A stretch of 64,000 nucleotides of DNA from Chrysomallon squamiferum (GCA_012295275.1 CM022673.1:1247105-1311104), one strand, 5' to 3'; positions 27,529 to 58,067 are shown, counted from the stretch's first letter. Notes: generated by a model from the letters alone, not told the origin. Made by a program: numbers and translations.

Positions 27529-27640
27529 ATATAGTTTATTTCAAACGAGAACAAATGAATAAATAAATAAATAAATAAATAAAATAAATAAATAAATAAA
27601 TAAAATAAAATAAAATAAAATAAATAAATATAAAAAAAAA
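27497..27640. repeat. Poly-T, then (AAAT)/(AAAAT) array
   Basis: About 26 T at 27497-27522, and tetra/pentanucleotide A-rich repeats at 27553-27632. Confidence 0.9.
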
Positions 27641-28289
27641 GTTATATGTTTGCACTGTCTGATAATATAACCCGAACAGTTTGAACTTTCAGCACGCTGC
27701 AAATATATGTTTCCCTTTCTTACGAACAAAACTGAACGTATAACTGACAGCCGGAAGACACATTCCGCACATGCATGTTAGACGAAAGTAAATAAAGATG
27801 GCAGATTGTTTGTAAATGTCCATAATACGTGTTAGTGTTGTTTACACGACGGCAAGACTTATTCCCGAATACCATGCCAGTGCTGATTATAACTGTACCT
27901 CTTCTTCCGCATCTAACTTATCTTAATTTTCTCATCACCTGTGTAGGAAACAGTGCAACAGGTGCGTCGTTCTACCTGGTCGTAAAGATCTGTCTTGCAA
28001 TACACCTCGACAGATTGTCACCAACGCTTACCTGCAGTTTCCTGAATTTGCAACGTTAAACGCTACCTGCCTATCACAAAAATTACAGATTGTTTGAAAC
28101 TCGTGTATATCAATTAAAGAAGCCAGTAAAAGTGACTGCAATCTCCTATTTTAAACCCGTGTCGTCCACAAGGATGAGATAATGAACCGCCTAAAGTCGT
28201 TTCTCTTAAGCCTTGAACAGAAAATAAATCAAATTTTTTTGTCTTGATTAATAAGCATTGTTTTTTACGAGACACCTTTTTATTTATCG

Positions 28290-29290
28290 GTATTTCAGAA
28301 GAGAAACACTAATATCGATAATTTTCGAAAGTCATTTAAGAAGAAGGATTGATATCGATAGTTCCAAACAGAATGATTAGTATCGACAGTATACTGATTT
28401 TACTTCTTCTAATAAAAAATATAGTTATTATAATTATCTATATTAATTTTCCTTTTGTTCGAATGTTACCAATTTTTATTCTTTTGAAAATTGTCAGTTT
28501 TAATATTTCTCGTCTAAATATCGATGTAAATATGTCTCAGTGGGAATTAATCGACATTAGAACGCAGAAATGTCGATGTTCACTTTTTATGCTTGAGATA
28601 TATTGATATCTTTTTTTTTTCATTTTTTTAAATTTACTTTTATTATTATTATATTTTTAAAATAAGATTAGTATTAATTTCATTTCGTTGAAAGATATCG
28701 ATATTGATATCGATATTGATTGTCACTAGAACGATATCGATAGAACGATATCTATAATTATGTTTTTCACTTTAGATTTATAATTACATTTGAAAGATAC
28801 GGAAACAGTTGTCGAAATATCGATAATATCGCTTCGTTTATCGATATTAAACATCTCAGTTTAAAAGTATATTTATTGTTTCTCTAAATAAATCGATAAT
28901 AACAGTTCTAGACCTCAGTACATATGTATTTAACTCTAGTGACATTAAGGCTTATTGCTGTGACATTTTGCTGTTCACACTCCTGATCTAACACTTTTTA
29001 CTCCTCAGATATTGTTGTTAACATTTCTGTCCTAAAATACATTTCGCTTGTTTTCAGTTTACAAAATATCAATATCATCACTCTAAACATATCGAGACTA
29101 ATATTTCATACTTTAAGGAAATCGAGAATAAGATTATTTTTGAAATATATCGATAAAAGTATGGTTTCTTAAACTATAAATGCTGATGTTAAATTTCTTT
29201 TATCTAAAAGTATCGATATTATCGCGTTTCACATTATAGATATCGATATTATTATTTCTATAGCGATATTTATGTTTATCGTTTAATGAC
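28290..29290. repeat. Degenerate repeat rich in ATATCGATA
   Basis: TATCGATA or one-base variants occur more than a dozen times in 1 kb (for example 28351, 28696-28720, 28733, 28819, 28842, 29213, 29240). Spacing is irregular, about 20 to 90 bp, suggesting an old minisatellite or a cluster of binding sites. Confidence 0.6.
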
Positions 29291-30159
29291 ATCACAAATG
29301 TATTATAATTAATTTATCCAGAAGTACAGTATACAATAATTATGAATAAATGAACAATAGCATGCTGTCTCCAACTTTTTGTGCTAATTCAATAGGCTCT
29401 TAACAATAACGTTATCAATTAAACTTATTGTTAAACAGTTAAAGGTGTAAAACATACTTTATAGTTCAATCTCCATATTGAGGTTCATCTTTTAGCATTC
29501 AGTGATTAATATTTTAAGACGACAGTTGAGTTATACGTTTCATGTTATTCAAACTGAACATTCAACACAGACAATAAAATAAAATTACAGTCAGAAACAA
29601 ATTGTTAGTTTTTGCCTCTTAAAACACTTTTATTGGCATAGCTATTTTAATCTGTTAATAAAGTGTTAGAAATGAATACTGAAATACCATTATTATTCAA
29701 TATAACGAGTTCATATTCACTTTATTTTATTTTATTTTTTTTAATGAGAGGTACATTTTTTATTTTGTTCATTGTGTATTTCATTTTATATTTATACATT
29801 AAAAATTAATTATGTTTCTAATTTCCTTAAACATGTCTTAATTTAAATAATGTTGCAGTGACCCAGACTAATTTATTTCACTGATTTACTTTACCTGACC
29901 AGTATATATATGAAAAAAAAAAACATATACATCGACACCGTTTTTCTGTTACTTTGCGTATACATTTACAATCATTTAAATGCGATTTCTTTCTATTTAG
30001 ATTTATTTTGTTTTTGTTTTAAAATTTGTCTTTTCACTTGAAGTATCGTCGTTTGCAGATTGATGTGGCGCCAGTGTTTGTGAGGCTGATTATTCAAGAA
30101 ACCTTAAATTTATACATATAATGTTTAACGGCATTTTACTTCGTAGTTATTTCGTATTA

Positions 30160-30188
30160 GTTGGGAGGGAGGGAGGGAGAGAGAGGGG

Positions 30189-30279
<91 letters not shown>
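30160..30279. repeat. (GA)n microsatellite, about 120 bp
   Basis: GGGA units turning into pure GA. Confidence 0.95.
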
Positions 30280-30280
<1 letters not shown>

Positions 30281-31264
30281 CATTTTCAGCACGCTAAGAC
30301 ACACGCTCGCAGTTTGATAAACATGGCCTTTTCTTACGAATCCTTACTCAAACGCAAAAGCGTATATCACTTCTTTTTATTATCCACTTACAGTGCTCTG
30401 ACTGGAAAGAATGAAACAATCAGCGATGTATCTCAATGAACTAATAACAGAATATTCGTTTAATAAAATCGTAGCATTATCTAAAGATAAGTTTATACTT
30501 CTTGTATGATTTATACAGCGAAACGTTGCTCAGAGGACTATTCCTGTCAATTACACATTAACAAAAAAACATGTACTTTAAAACATGTAGGTTGATTACA
30601 CAGTCATGCATATAAACTTCCTTGTTTGTAAAACCGAATAACGTCAGACTGAAATATCTCTAGCGCCGAAAAGGTTCCTGGAGGCAAAATCTTCAATCCT
30701 CGCATCCATGCCGATATTTAACTGAATTTAACAACTGTCTCAAGATTTCTCTGTTGAAATAGGTGATCAAAGTCGGTAGATAAAAAAAGTAATGATAAGA
30801 AAAAAAACAAAAACAAAAAAAAACTATCTATTAACTCCCACCCATCAGCAAGGTGAAAGATGAGGAAATAATCAAACTAAGAGATCTTTGATTGTTCTTC
30901 TTCACAACGAAACCCGGTTTTCATGGAATTAGAATCGTTTGCTAAAGAGATTTTTTTTTTTAAAAATCGATTCAGAATTGTAATATAATAATGCCACATA
31001 TTGTGAAGTAGTTTGAAACTTCAGATTTAAGAATTACAGGATGTAGTAAAAACAGCAGGTTTATTTGAAAGAAACGTTAACTTTCATTTTTTTTTTGAGC
31101 TACTGACATGTCAAGATAACCAATATTCCTTTCAGTGTCTTCCAAGTCATAACTCATTAAAAGCGTATTGGATCTGAGGTTTGAGAATATTAAAACAAAA
31201 ATGAAGTCATTTGTTAGTTGTAAAACATATAATCGAAAACATCGTGTAAAATACGGATAAAGTA

Positions 31265-32071
31265 AGAGATCTGGTACAGTTGTGAAATATTCTATAAAAT
31301 ACTTGTTTTGTGAGATAGTCTATAAATTATTTATATTGTGAGATATCTTATAAAATATTAGTTTTGAGAGATATCCTATAAAATACTTGTTTGTGAGATA
31401 TCCTAAAAATTATTTATATTGTGAGATATCCTATAAAATACTTGTTTTGTGAGACATTCTATAAATTATTTATATTGTGAGATATCCTATAAAATACTTG
31501 TTTTGGTGAGATATCCTATAAATTATTTATATTGTGAGATATCCTATACAATACTTATTTTGTGAGACATTCTATAAATTAATTATATTGTGATATCTGC
31601 TATAAAATACTTGCATTGTAAGAAATCACATAAAATACTTTTTATATATAAAAATATCGTTCTTGTGAGACATCTTGAGTAAAACTTGTATTGTGAAATG
31701 TCCCAAAAAGTCACGTATTTTAGCCTATAAAAATAAGTATAACACAGCACACCAAATAAAATATTTTTAATGCAGCACATCATGTATAAAGTACATGTAA
31801 TACAGCAGATTATGTAAAATATATGTAATTATGGGAAATTATTGAACGTGTATGCAATATAGCACACTGTCATTAATATACGCGTAATATAGACCATAGA
31901 TCAAGTAAAGTACATGTAATAAGCATAGTGTAAAGTACGCGAAGTATGGAATATCGTGCAAACAATGCATAATTCATCTGTAAAGCACAATATATTAAAC
32001 ACGTGAAATGCAGCATGTGATGAGAAATACGCGTAATATAGATCATCATGAACAATACAAGCATATAGCAA
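31265..32071. repeat. 28-bp minisatellite with alternating monomers, left part
   Basis: From 31290 to about 31640, units of the form TGTGAGATATCCTATAAA alternate two endings, ATACTTGTTT and TTATTTATAT, giving an about 57-bp dimer repeated several times. From 31700 on, units of about 30 bp (type ATGTAAAGTACGTGTAATA) are much more diverged. Confidence 0.85.
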
Positions 32072-32722
32072 ACAGCAGCGGTTCTCAAACTTTATGAAGT
32101 CGGGACACACTTGAAGCCTTAAAAAAAAAAATGCGGGCACACTACACACAAAATGCTAAAAAATACAGAAATAACTGAAAGAAGGATATTGCGGCTGAAT
32201 CGGTTGCGTAGTAGGCTGCCGAGATTGTCTGTCCTCATTGGCTACATCCATGTCAGATTCTTCATAAACGGTTCTCGTCTGGAATCTGTATCGTTTGTTT
32301 TTCTGTGAGAGATGTTCACTGATATATTTAGAGTTACCGCCCTTGTGTGAGAGATGTTTACTGACATATTTAGAGTTACCGCCCTTGTGTGTGAGATGTT
32401 CACTGATATATTTAGTTATCGCCCTTGTGTGAGAGATGTTCAATGATATATTTAGAGTTACCGCCCTTGTGTGAGTATATACCTTTATTCATCATTTATT
32501 TTGTGCTGATGAGAAGTATGAGCCTGACATGTCTTGGCAATTTCTTCAAAAATATTGTAATATAAAATACAAAGCAATGGACTGTTAATATGTCAAAAAT
32601 AATCTTTATTATCAATTTTTTACCATCACAAATATATATATATACCTAGATCCTAGAATTTCATGGGGGACACCTAAGCAGGCACCGGGGGCACCACTGC
32701 GCCCGTGCACGCCCTTTGAGAA
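32072..32722. mobile_element. Non-autonomous hAT-like element (about 650 bp)
   Basis: Left end CAGCGGTTCTCAAACTTTAT and right end ...TTTGAGAACCACTG are inverted copies (CAGYGGTTCTCAAA), the terminal form typical of many hAT transposons. Flanks GCAAACAG and GAATACAG match at 6 of 8 positions, consistent with an aged 8-bp target duplication. No transposase frame is present. The interior carries a 42-bp tandem repeat. The element lies inside the 28-30-bp minisatellite, which resumes on its right side. Confidence 0.75.
32302..32477. repeat. 42-bp tandem repeat inside the hAT-like element
   Basis: Four copies of a unit of type TGTGTGAGAGATGTTCACTG followed by ATATATTTAGAGTTACCGCC-CT. The minus strand stays open through them (His-Lys-Gly-Gly-Asn-Ser-Lys-Tyr repeats) because 42 is divisible by three; this is not evidence of a gene. 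Confidence 0.9.
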
Positions 32723-32860
32723 CCACTGGAATACAGTATACAAATATGTGTTATACCACACATTATGTGAAATACGTATAACACATGATGTAAAGTACGT
32801 TTTATGTAGCAAGTCATATATACTACGCATAATTTTGCACATTATATATGTGACGGAGAC
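32723..32860. repeat. Minisatellite, right part after the hAT insertion
   Basis: Resumes ACATTATGTGAAATACGTAT / ACATGATGTAAAGTACGT type units, like those before 32071. Another decayed patch lies at 33977-34035. Confidence 0.65.
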
Positions 32861-32969
32861 AGATAATCTTGTCTTTGCTTTAAGCAAAACCCGGTTATCT
32901 ATGAAAATGTGTTTCATTAGATTCCTTTCTTTTAAAAATATTAACTACATACATTTCATTAACGTGCTA

Positions 32970-32971
<2 letters not shown>

Positions 32972-33008
<37 letters not shown>
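32972..33008. repeat. (TA)n microsatellite
   Basis: About 18 pure units. Confidence 0.9.
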
Positions 33009-33015
<7 letters not shown>

Positions 33016-33229
33016 GATTATCTAGTTTTTTGTATATAAAGTAGAGAAAAGATAAAATAATGAGAAATATTAAATGAAATACATATTAATACTTTTAAAT
33101 AAACTGCCTTTCTTTGCCGATGTATGCAAATACTTAACGTTCTGTTTGACTGTCCGTAATACCCTTTTACAGGAAAAAACGCGATGTCAAACTTTTAAAG
33201 GCAACTTCTAAACTGTAAAGTTACATTAA

Positions 33230-33485
33230 TTAGCGACCAAGATGTGGCGAGTTTTGTGTGACGAACAAACACGGCTTTGAAATTTGTCCACTCGCGTGGC
33301 TTCGCTTTGATTCCGCTGTTTTCACCGACGTCCGCAGGAATTTTATAACTACGAGCTTCAGACGGAGTTCGAGTTAGAATTCTGTTCTGAGGAGGCGACA
33401 GACACGTGTTTGAAGTACACGGAGGTCACGGGAACAGCATTTAAACTTCGGTTTTGCTTTGATAAGCATTTGGCAGCAGAATGCG
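33230..33485 (+). other. Candidate 5' untranslated first exon of the receptor gene
   Basis: A 250-bp CpG-rich block in an AT-rich setting that ends in ATGCG/GTAAGA, a strong donor at 33485/33486. The receptor's exon at 38505 begins with an acceptor and holds an in-frame stop before its ATG, so an upstream untranslated exon is expected; this is the nearest good candidate. No transcript proof. Confidence 0.35.
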
Positions 33486-33580
33486 GTAAGATACTTTTCT
33501 CCCTTGGTTTTTTGTTTGTTTGTTTTTGATACCCTTATTAAGCAACGTGATCTGTGTCATTAATGACGTATTGTTTAATC

Positions 33581-33680
33581 TGTGTGTGTATGTGTGTGTC
33601 TGTGTGTCTGTGTGTGTCTGTGTGTCTGTGTGTGTCTGTGTGTGTGTGTTTGTGTGTGCCTGTGTGTGTGTGTGTGTCAC
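33581..33680. repeat. (TG)n with periodic CTG, TGTGTGTC units
   Basis: About 100 bp of GT repeat interrupted by C every 6 to 10 nt. Confidence 0.9.
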
Positions 33681-35279
33681 TTAAATTATATTAACATATT
33701 AACTTGATTCTCCCGTTACCGATTCCGTCTTTAACTATTTTTAACTCAGGATTCCTCAAAGCCATAAATAATTTAGCTGCGTTTATTTTATTTTATATTA
33801 CAACAAAATATGTTCTGTATGTAAATAAATAACTCAAAGTGTACTTTTGTTGATGTGTTATCTATTGGATATATAAATATATATATCTTTTACAGTCACA
33901 ATTTAAAATAGTGTTTTCAAACCCTGGAAATGATAACGAGCACTTTAAGTATTGGCACCGCGACAGTATAAAGACAACCCATGTAATTTAGTACATAATG
34001 TAAAGCACGTGTAATACAGAACATTACATAACATTCGCACATACTCTAAAACTATCACTGGGAATACTTATAATATAGAACCTCTGAAATATATCCAACC
34101 TTCTTGGAAAATCGGTTTGATCCATAATCATTATGATCTGAAATATTACTGTGTTACAAAACAACATTGCTTAATTCTAATCTCAAGATATTACACCTTT
34201 TCATGGTTTCCAATTGGGAAACCCCACAAGAAAATTTCCTAGCATTTACCGCTGTTGGTTGTTATCAGTCTCACAACGTATTATACGCTTTCTCTGTTAA
34301 TGTCAGCGGAATCTGGAGCAGATTCCAGTCGTAAATAACGACAGCCGTGTTGCAACAACGTCCCCGCAACATTGCGTGGAAATCTATACATTCCTTGACA
34401 TTTAGAGGCTGATATTTACGACACGATGAATTAAGTGTAAGATAACAAGTTTGTCTATTATCGCCTTAATGAAGAAAACTCACAGAGCCTGCACGTCATT
34501 GACACTTCCAGCAATTCCCAGCGTCGACGTGCTGTTAAAGCCGTTCCGCGATTTACGTGAATTTTGCATGTCTGTGTTGAGTTTATGGTTTACTCGTATA
34601 TTATATTATAAGTCTCTAGTTATTTTCATTGTCTGAGTAAAGCTTTTCGACATTAATCGATGAACTATTACAGGTAGAATGTGTTTGGGTTATTAAATTT
34701 ACTGTTGCATATGACACCTATTTTATTCAACATAAATATTATCGATACACCTACAGATTTTTCTTCCAGTTAACAGTTCCATTTTTTTTAAGAGTCATTG
34801 TTATACACAATACCTTGAAATATTTTGTTACGTGACGAACTCAGAATACTTTAAATTTACCATACTAATTATGGCCAAACTTGCGATAAAGGACCAAGTA
34901 GCTACAAAGCTGAAAACCACTGCATTATCCAAGGAAACGAAAACAAATACCATGATAAGTTTATGCACAATAATATAAATAAACTCTAATGTGTAAAATT
35001 ATGGTAATTATCTGTATATATTGTAGTGTTTGTCTTATAGATATGTAAGTATATTATTCACAAGTATATGCATTAATCACTGAATCACCAAGGGAACTTT
35101 GTAGAACAGACTGTCTGCTTCGTTAATCTATATACATATTAATAATTGCATCTACTCGATTTCTCATTTTCCGATTTGTCTGCACGCCATATGTCTATTA
35201 CTTCTTAATATATTCTATTTATGATAGTAATTTCTAATCCTATATAAGCATGTTAGTAATGTACCGAAAATTATGTTCA

Positions 35280-35499
35280 ATAAGTAACATCTATCACTAC
35301 TTTTATTACTAATATTACTGCTGCAAATACTATTACTACTGTTAGTACTTCTATCATAATTACTGCTACTACTACTACTATGATTACTATCACTATACTA
35401 CCACTACTACTTCCACTACCATCAGTACTACTATTACTGCTGCTGCTACTACTAGTAGTATTACTATTATTATTACTATTACTATGACTACTACTTCTG

Positions 35500-35539
<40 letters not shown>

Positions 35540-35550
35540 CACGTCTTCTT
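35280..35550. repeat. (ACT)n degenerate array
   Basis: TAC/ACT/CTG trinucleotides, purest at about 35500-35530. Confidence 0.9.
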
Positions 35551-35892
35551 GTACAAATACAGCTCCCACCACCAACATATAGACAGCTACTTTAGCAGTC
35601 GGGATAGCAGCTATTTCTAATAAATGGAAACCATTTTCGTAATAATTTTTTAAATTATATATTCATATTTACTTTTAAGATACAATAAAGAACAGGCAGA
35701 ACAATGCTCATAAAGACATATGCTGAATTTTAATACTTATCTTGCTATATGTCGTATAACGTAATGACACGCAGTATAAAAATGTACAGTTTGTATCGAT
35801 ATTATAACATATGTTAAAACTATTAAAGAAAATCAATTGTTTAACCTTCCTATTCGTAATGTCTACACTTTGGAAACGTCAAGCATATTAAA

Positions 35893-36135
35893 ATACACAC
35901 ACACACATATACATACACCCACATGTATACATTCATACACAAACATACGCACACACACGTACGTACATACACACATACGTATATACATACATACATACAT
36001 ACATACATACATACATACATACATAAACATACACACATACATTGACATAAACATACATACATTATTAACATACATACATTCATACATTATTTACATACAT
36101 ACATTCTTACATACATACATACATACATACATACA
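35893..36135. repeat. (ACAT)n array
   Basis: CA units, then ACAT units with ATTC and AAAC variants. Confidence 0.92.
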
Positions 36136-36674
36136 ACAAATAGCAAATAACATACTGTCATCTTAGAAAGACAGGTTATATAAAATAATCCATTAGAAAA
36201 GACATCTTGTTCAAATAAAACATTTGATATTTTTTTTTTTTTAGTATACAAACAACGCCAGTTCAGTCCATTCATCCATCTTCCCCACAGTTTTATTCTC
36301 ATTTGTTTGTCCGTCCTGTTCTGCAACACATTTTAACATAATAGTGCTTCTTTTTAAATTACCAGGCAAATTGATGCAGACATGTAATTTTCGTTTGATT
36401 TCTGCAGTTAAATGTCACGATAATTTTTTGCAGTGCATTATCGTTTAAAACGATTGCTGGTGAAATACCATGCTCCTTAGCTTAAGCTGAAAATATCATG
36501 AGTTAAAAAAAAAAGAAGAAGATTGAAAATATGATTTAATCTGTAAATGTTTGGGGGTCATTTTAAACTTAAAACTAGAACGCAAATTTAATACAAAAGC
36601 GAGCAGTGTTGAAAACATACAAACATTGTTTGAATAATAAGCAGTGAAACATATGAACAGATACATTTTGAATA

Positions 36675-36830
36675 TCTATCTATCTGTCTGTCTGTCTCTC
36701 TGTCTATCTCTGTCTACTATCTATATATCTATATCTTTCTGTCTATCTATCTGTCTGTCTCTCTATCTATCTCTCTACTATCTCTCTATTTATCTATATA
36801 TGTCTGTCTATCTATCTATCTATATATAGA
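36675..36830. repeat. (CTAT)/(CTGT) array
   Basis: Degenerate tetranucleotide array, followed by GACA/GAGA-rich sequence to about 37022. Confidence 0.88.
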
Positions 36831-37223
36831 AAGAGAGACACAGAAAGACAGAGATTTACATATAACTGCATAGATACCAAAGGTAATAGACAATACAGAG
36901 ACGGATAGAGAGAAAGACGTATAAACAGTTACAGAGATTCAGACATATACAGATATATATTTTGAAAGATAGAAATATAGAGACACAGATGAATGACAGA
37001 CAGACAGAGAGACAGAGAGACAGTTAGGCAAGTAGAAGGATTTTTTGTGGTTTCTAGGCAAGGGCGTATGTGTGGCAGCGTTAAAGGTTTGCCCCAAATT
37101 TTACCACTACTACTACAGTTACTACTACTACAAATACTAAACACAAATAATAAATTTTATCTTGCTTTGCCCACATTTTGTCTAAACTATTTGTGAACAG
37201 TTTCCTTCAGCCCCCTGAGTCGT

Positions 37224-37271
37224 AAGTCCGTGTTTAAAATAACACAGAAGTCCGTGTTTAAAATAACACAG
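37224..37271. repeat. Perfect 24-bp tandem duplication
   Basis: Two exact copies of a unit starting AAGTCCGTGTTTAAAATAAC. Confidence 0.95.
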
Positions 37272-37513
37272 AACTCCTTGTCATTTCTCAGCAATCTTAC
37301 AAAGATGTTGTCATCATTTTTATATCAAACCTGACAGAATTTAACGCCAGATGGTTGACTTCATTTTGTCTTGACATAACTGCTCACAATCCTTTCACAA
37401 TCAATAGCATAGTCTGCTTAGCAAATATTACTCAGTTTAGATTGGAAGTACTTTAAAGTTTCTTTTGCTAATTATTTATGCCTTAAAATTACAAATAAAT
37501 TCGCTTGTATTAA

Positions 37514-37517
<4 letters not shown>

Positions 37518-37569
<52 letters not shown>
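37518..37569. repeat. (GA)n microsatellite
   Basis: About 25 units. Confidence 0.95.
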
Positions 37570-37572
<3 letters not shown>

Positions 37573-37720
37573 TATTCATATATTCATAAATAAACTTATA
37601 TTCCTGTGCACGAATATGATTTCTAAACAGTGACTACATTAATAAAAGACACCACAAATAACGCCAGTATATTGCGTTTAACATGCACATACATACATAA
37701 ATGCATACATATATAAATAC

Positions 37721-37752
<32 letters not shown>

Positions 37753-38157
37753 CGTATGTGTGTATGATGCATTTTTGTATAGGCGCCAGATCTGTTCAAA
37801 ACTACACCTGTGCACTCAATAATAACTACATGTGGCTCAACATCTGATCTATTTGCTTGGCAGATTATATAACTTTTAGCTTATCTGGTGCTATGTGGGC
37901 CTTCCTATCTTTTCAAGACTAACATTATATAGGTTCACCAAATGCCGAGGCAATTCGTTTTCTCTACAAGTAAGAGCACTCAGAAAACTCATTAAAGTAA
38001 AAAAATACTGATGTTGAAAGTAATATATAACTTTATAAATCTTAAGAAGAAAGAAAAAAAAAACGCATACGTTTCTGTTATGTAATAAAACCATCGCTTT
38101 AATTTAATTCCAGCTTATTACTATTATTACACAACGCCTTTAGGTCCTCCTAGTTGT

Positions 38158-38440
38158 CCAATGAGATTCCTTAGAATTAGCCCAAAAGTACGCAGTTGCA
38201 AATGGCCGACATTTGACAGCGACTTGAGTCGTCCGTGGCTCCATGCTGTCCCAAACGTGTATGATAATGACAATTATCGATGTGCAAATCAGAATACTTA
38301 CTTGTCACCGACGTAAACATTTACGACGTTGTTAAATCAATATATAAACTGCAAATTTCAGGTTTGGCGACGAAAGTGTGCGGGTTAGCCAATGCCGTAC
38401 TGTGGTAGTTTTACTTCGCTCGTTGCTTATTGATCGTTAC
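38158..38440 (+). promoter_or_regulatory. Possible alternative proximal promoter of the receptor gene
   Basis: GC-richer block with CCAAT at 38158-38162, TATATAA at 38341-38347, another CCAAT at 38389-38393 and a CRE-like TTACGTCA near 38437. Transcription from here would run into the start exon without splicing. Motifs are short and the case is weak. Confidence 0.25.
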
Positions 38441-38557
38441 GTCAAATTTTATCTAACTCTACAACGGGTTTATTTTTATTTTTATTTTTTTTTTTCTGTT
38501 ACAGACTTTGCTCTTTGCTGTTGAAAGAGCCCGTAGACAAGTCTAATAACACCAAGG

Positions 38558-56189
<17,632 letters not shown>

Positions 56190-57047
56190 ACTTGTTTTGT
56201 TTTTTCCTTAAAGCACCTCGTGGCATTCTAGATGCTGACTTTAATCACACTGGGAAACTGCACAACCGGAAATCGTCTGGCCGTGAAGAGACGAGCCCGA
56301 CAGAGGTCAGCAGAACGAGACAGAGGGCGCCACTGAACACAAAACGATTTGAAACGAAAAGGGTTTATAGGAGAACCGGAAACTTTGCGATTATTAAAAG
56401 AATGTCAGTGTTGATGAATAAGCTGATCACGTTTATGTTATGAGACTATTTGAAAGTTCGGATGTTAATTTAAGGCAGTGTTTGTTTGTATATTTTTTTA
56501 CTATTTGAATACCAAAGGCATTTTTGAACCATGGTTTGTGGAAAACAACAAAAAAAAAAAAAAAAAAAAAAAACAATAAAAGAAAAAAAAACAAAAAAAA
56601 AACAAGACATAAATGTAAATTAAACATGAATGAAGACTGTTGTTATATTCGTCCTCATTGTCAACTATAAATTATTTTTTTAATTTATTTCTATGTTTAT
56701 ATGGTCGTTTATGTATTTTTCAATTTATTAGTCTATATGTTTATTTATTTATTTATTTGTTGCGGTTATTATTACAGTTGTTGTTAACGTTGTTGTTGTT
56801 ATTATTATTATTATTACTATTATTTTTATTAATAATACAGTTATTATTATTATTAAGCCTATCTATTTAATGAGTGATGTTACTGTGTTAAATGTTTAGT
56901 GATCTCGTTAATGACCGTTTTACACAGTTATTAAACGTACAAGAAACATAAATATGATTGTTATGTAGTAACCGTTACTGTTGTTAATATTTCAGTCTAA
57001 TACTGTCTGACGTGTTAAACTAACACACATTTTTCACTGTCAGCAAA

Positions 57048-57053
57048 AATAAA
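57048..57053 (+). terminator. Candidate polyadenylation signal of the plus-strand receptor
   Basis: AATAAA about 860 nt after the stop. Another AATAAA at 56575-56580 sits in an A-rich run and is less convincing. Confidence 0.35.
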
Positions 57054-58025
57054 CTTTAAGGAACCTGGTATGTTGCTTTTTAATTGAAACTGTATTGTTA
57101 TTTTCAGTTTCCACGATTTTTATTTTTTATGCATTTTATTATTATTATTATTATTTTTTTTTTTTTTTGAATTAGAAATTTTAGAAATTTTATTAGAAAT
57201 GCTATTAGAAATTTTTTGTTTTTTTTTGTTTTAAGATTTGTTCTCAAACTTGATTTATAGTTATTTTCGATTCTCTTTTCTTTACTTCCGTTGTGTTGTC
57301 TTACGCATGCGCAGTTATATCTTAAGTAACGGAAAGTTTATTTGGGTTTTTTATTTTATTTTTAATCTAATTTCTTTCTTTATTTTTTTTTTTTCTTTAT
57401 TTATTTATATTATTGTATGAACAACCATAATACACGTACCGAATTTTTCTTCTTTTTTTTTCTCTTTAAAATGGAAAAGAAAAACTGATAAATACTTTAA
57501 TAAGTGTACATTCCTTTTCAGACAGTTTTTTTAACCGATTGGTGTATCAAATAAATTCAACTTTGTGGCCTTGTTTTTTTATTTATTTTTTTATTATTTA
57601 TCTATGTGTGTATATATTGTTTTCTTTTTAAATAAAATTAATGTTATTTGTTCCGAAACTGCTGTTTGTTTTCATTAAAATGATTACCAAAGTAAACAGT
57701 TCTATAACATATCAAAAAAAAGCAGAAAAAAGGCAATACCTTAAATGTGCCTCTTACATGTGTGAGAGCTTGAAGATTATGTATTATTTGAATGTGTTCA
57801 GATCTCGGTCGTTGTTTATTTTTGTTTTTAGTTTTGTTTTTTGCTCCTCAAAAAATGCGTCTTATAAGACGAGTTTTAACTAAATGTTGTCTCACAATTA
57901 AGTCAGGTAGAATAAAGGCACCTTACTTCTGAATAACCTTTACAGCTCGAAATATTTGTCTTATATTCGTTTTCTTCCCAGTTTAAAAATATCACTCTGT
58001 GGTGTACGACGTGTGAAAACTACTG

Positions 58026-58027
<2 letters not shown>

Positions 58028-58064
<37 letters not shown>
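58028..58064. repeat. (TA)n microsatellite
   Basis: About 18 units. Confidence 0.92.

Positions 58065-58067
<3 letters not shown>

Larger units (their letters stand above)
20844..27740. other. Intergenic, no gene recognised
   Basis: AT-rich DNA with GA, CTA, AAAT and GTAT arrays. Open frames such as those near 24963-25157 and 26500-26762 show no family resemblance, no splice structure and no codon signal that I can defend. Confidence 0.5.
27741..33229. other. Intergenic, no gene recognised
   Basis: Contains the ATATCGAT-rich degenerate repeat, a GA tract, the 28-bp minisatellite and the hAT-like insertion described separately. No gene found. Confidence 0.5.
33486..38504. other. Upstream of receptor gene; probable 5' intron, no coding exon seen
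   Basis: Holds ACT, ACAT, CTAT and GA arrays, a poly-T at 36231-36242, and a perfect 24-bp tandem duplication at 37224-37271. If 33485 is the first-exon donor this is intron 1. Confidence 0.45.

Noticed and set aside
27829-28059. 76-codon hydrophobic frame on the plus strand
   Set aside because: No family resemblance, no splice sites flanking, and no codon support; may be chance in a GC-richer patch.
32156-32443. 95-codon minus-strand frame inside the hAT-like element
   Set aside because: Frame is kept open by a 42-bp tandem repeat; no transposase motif, no splice sites, and it lies within a non-autonomous element.
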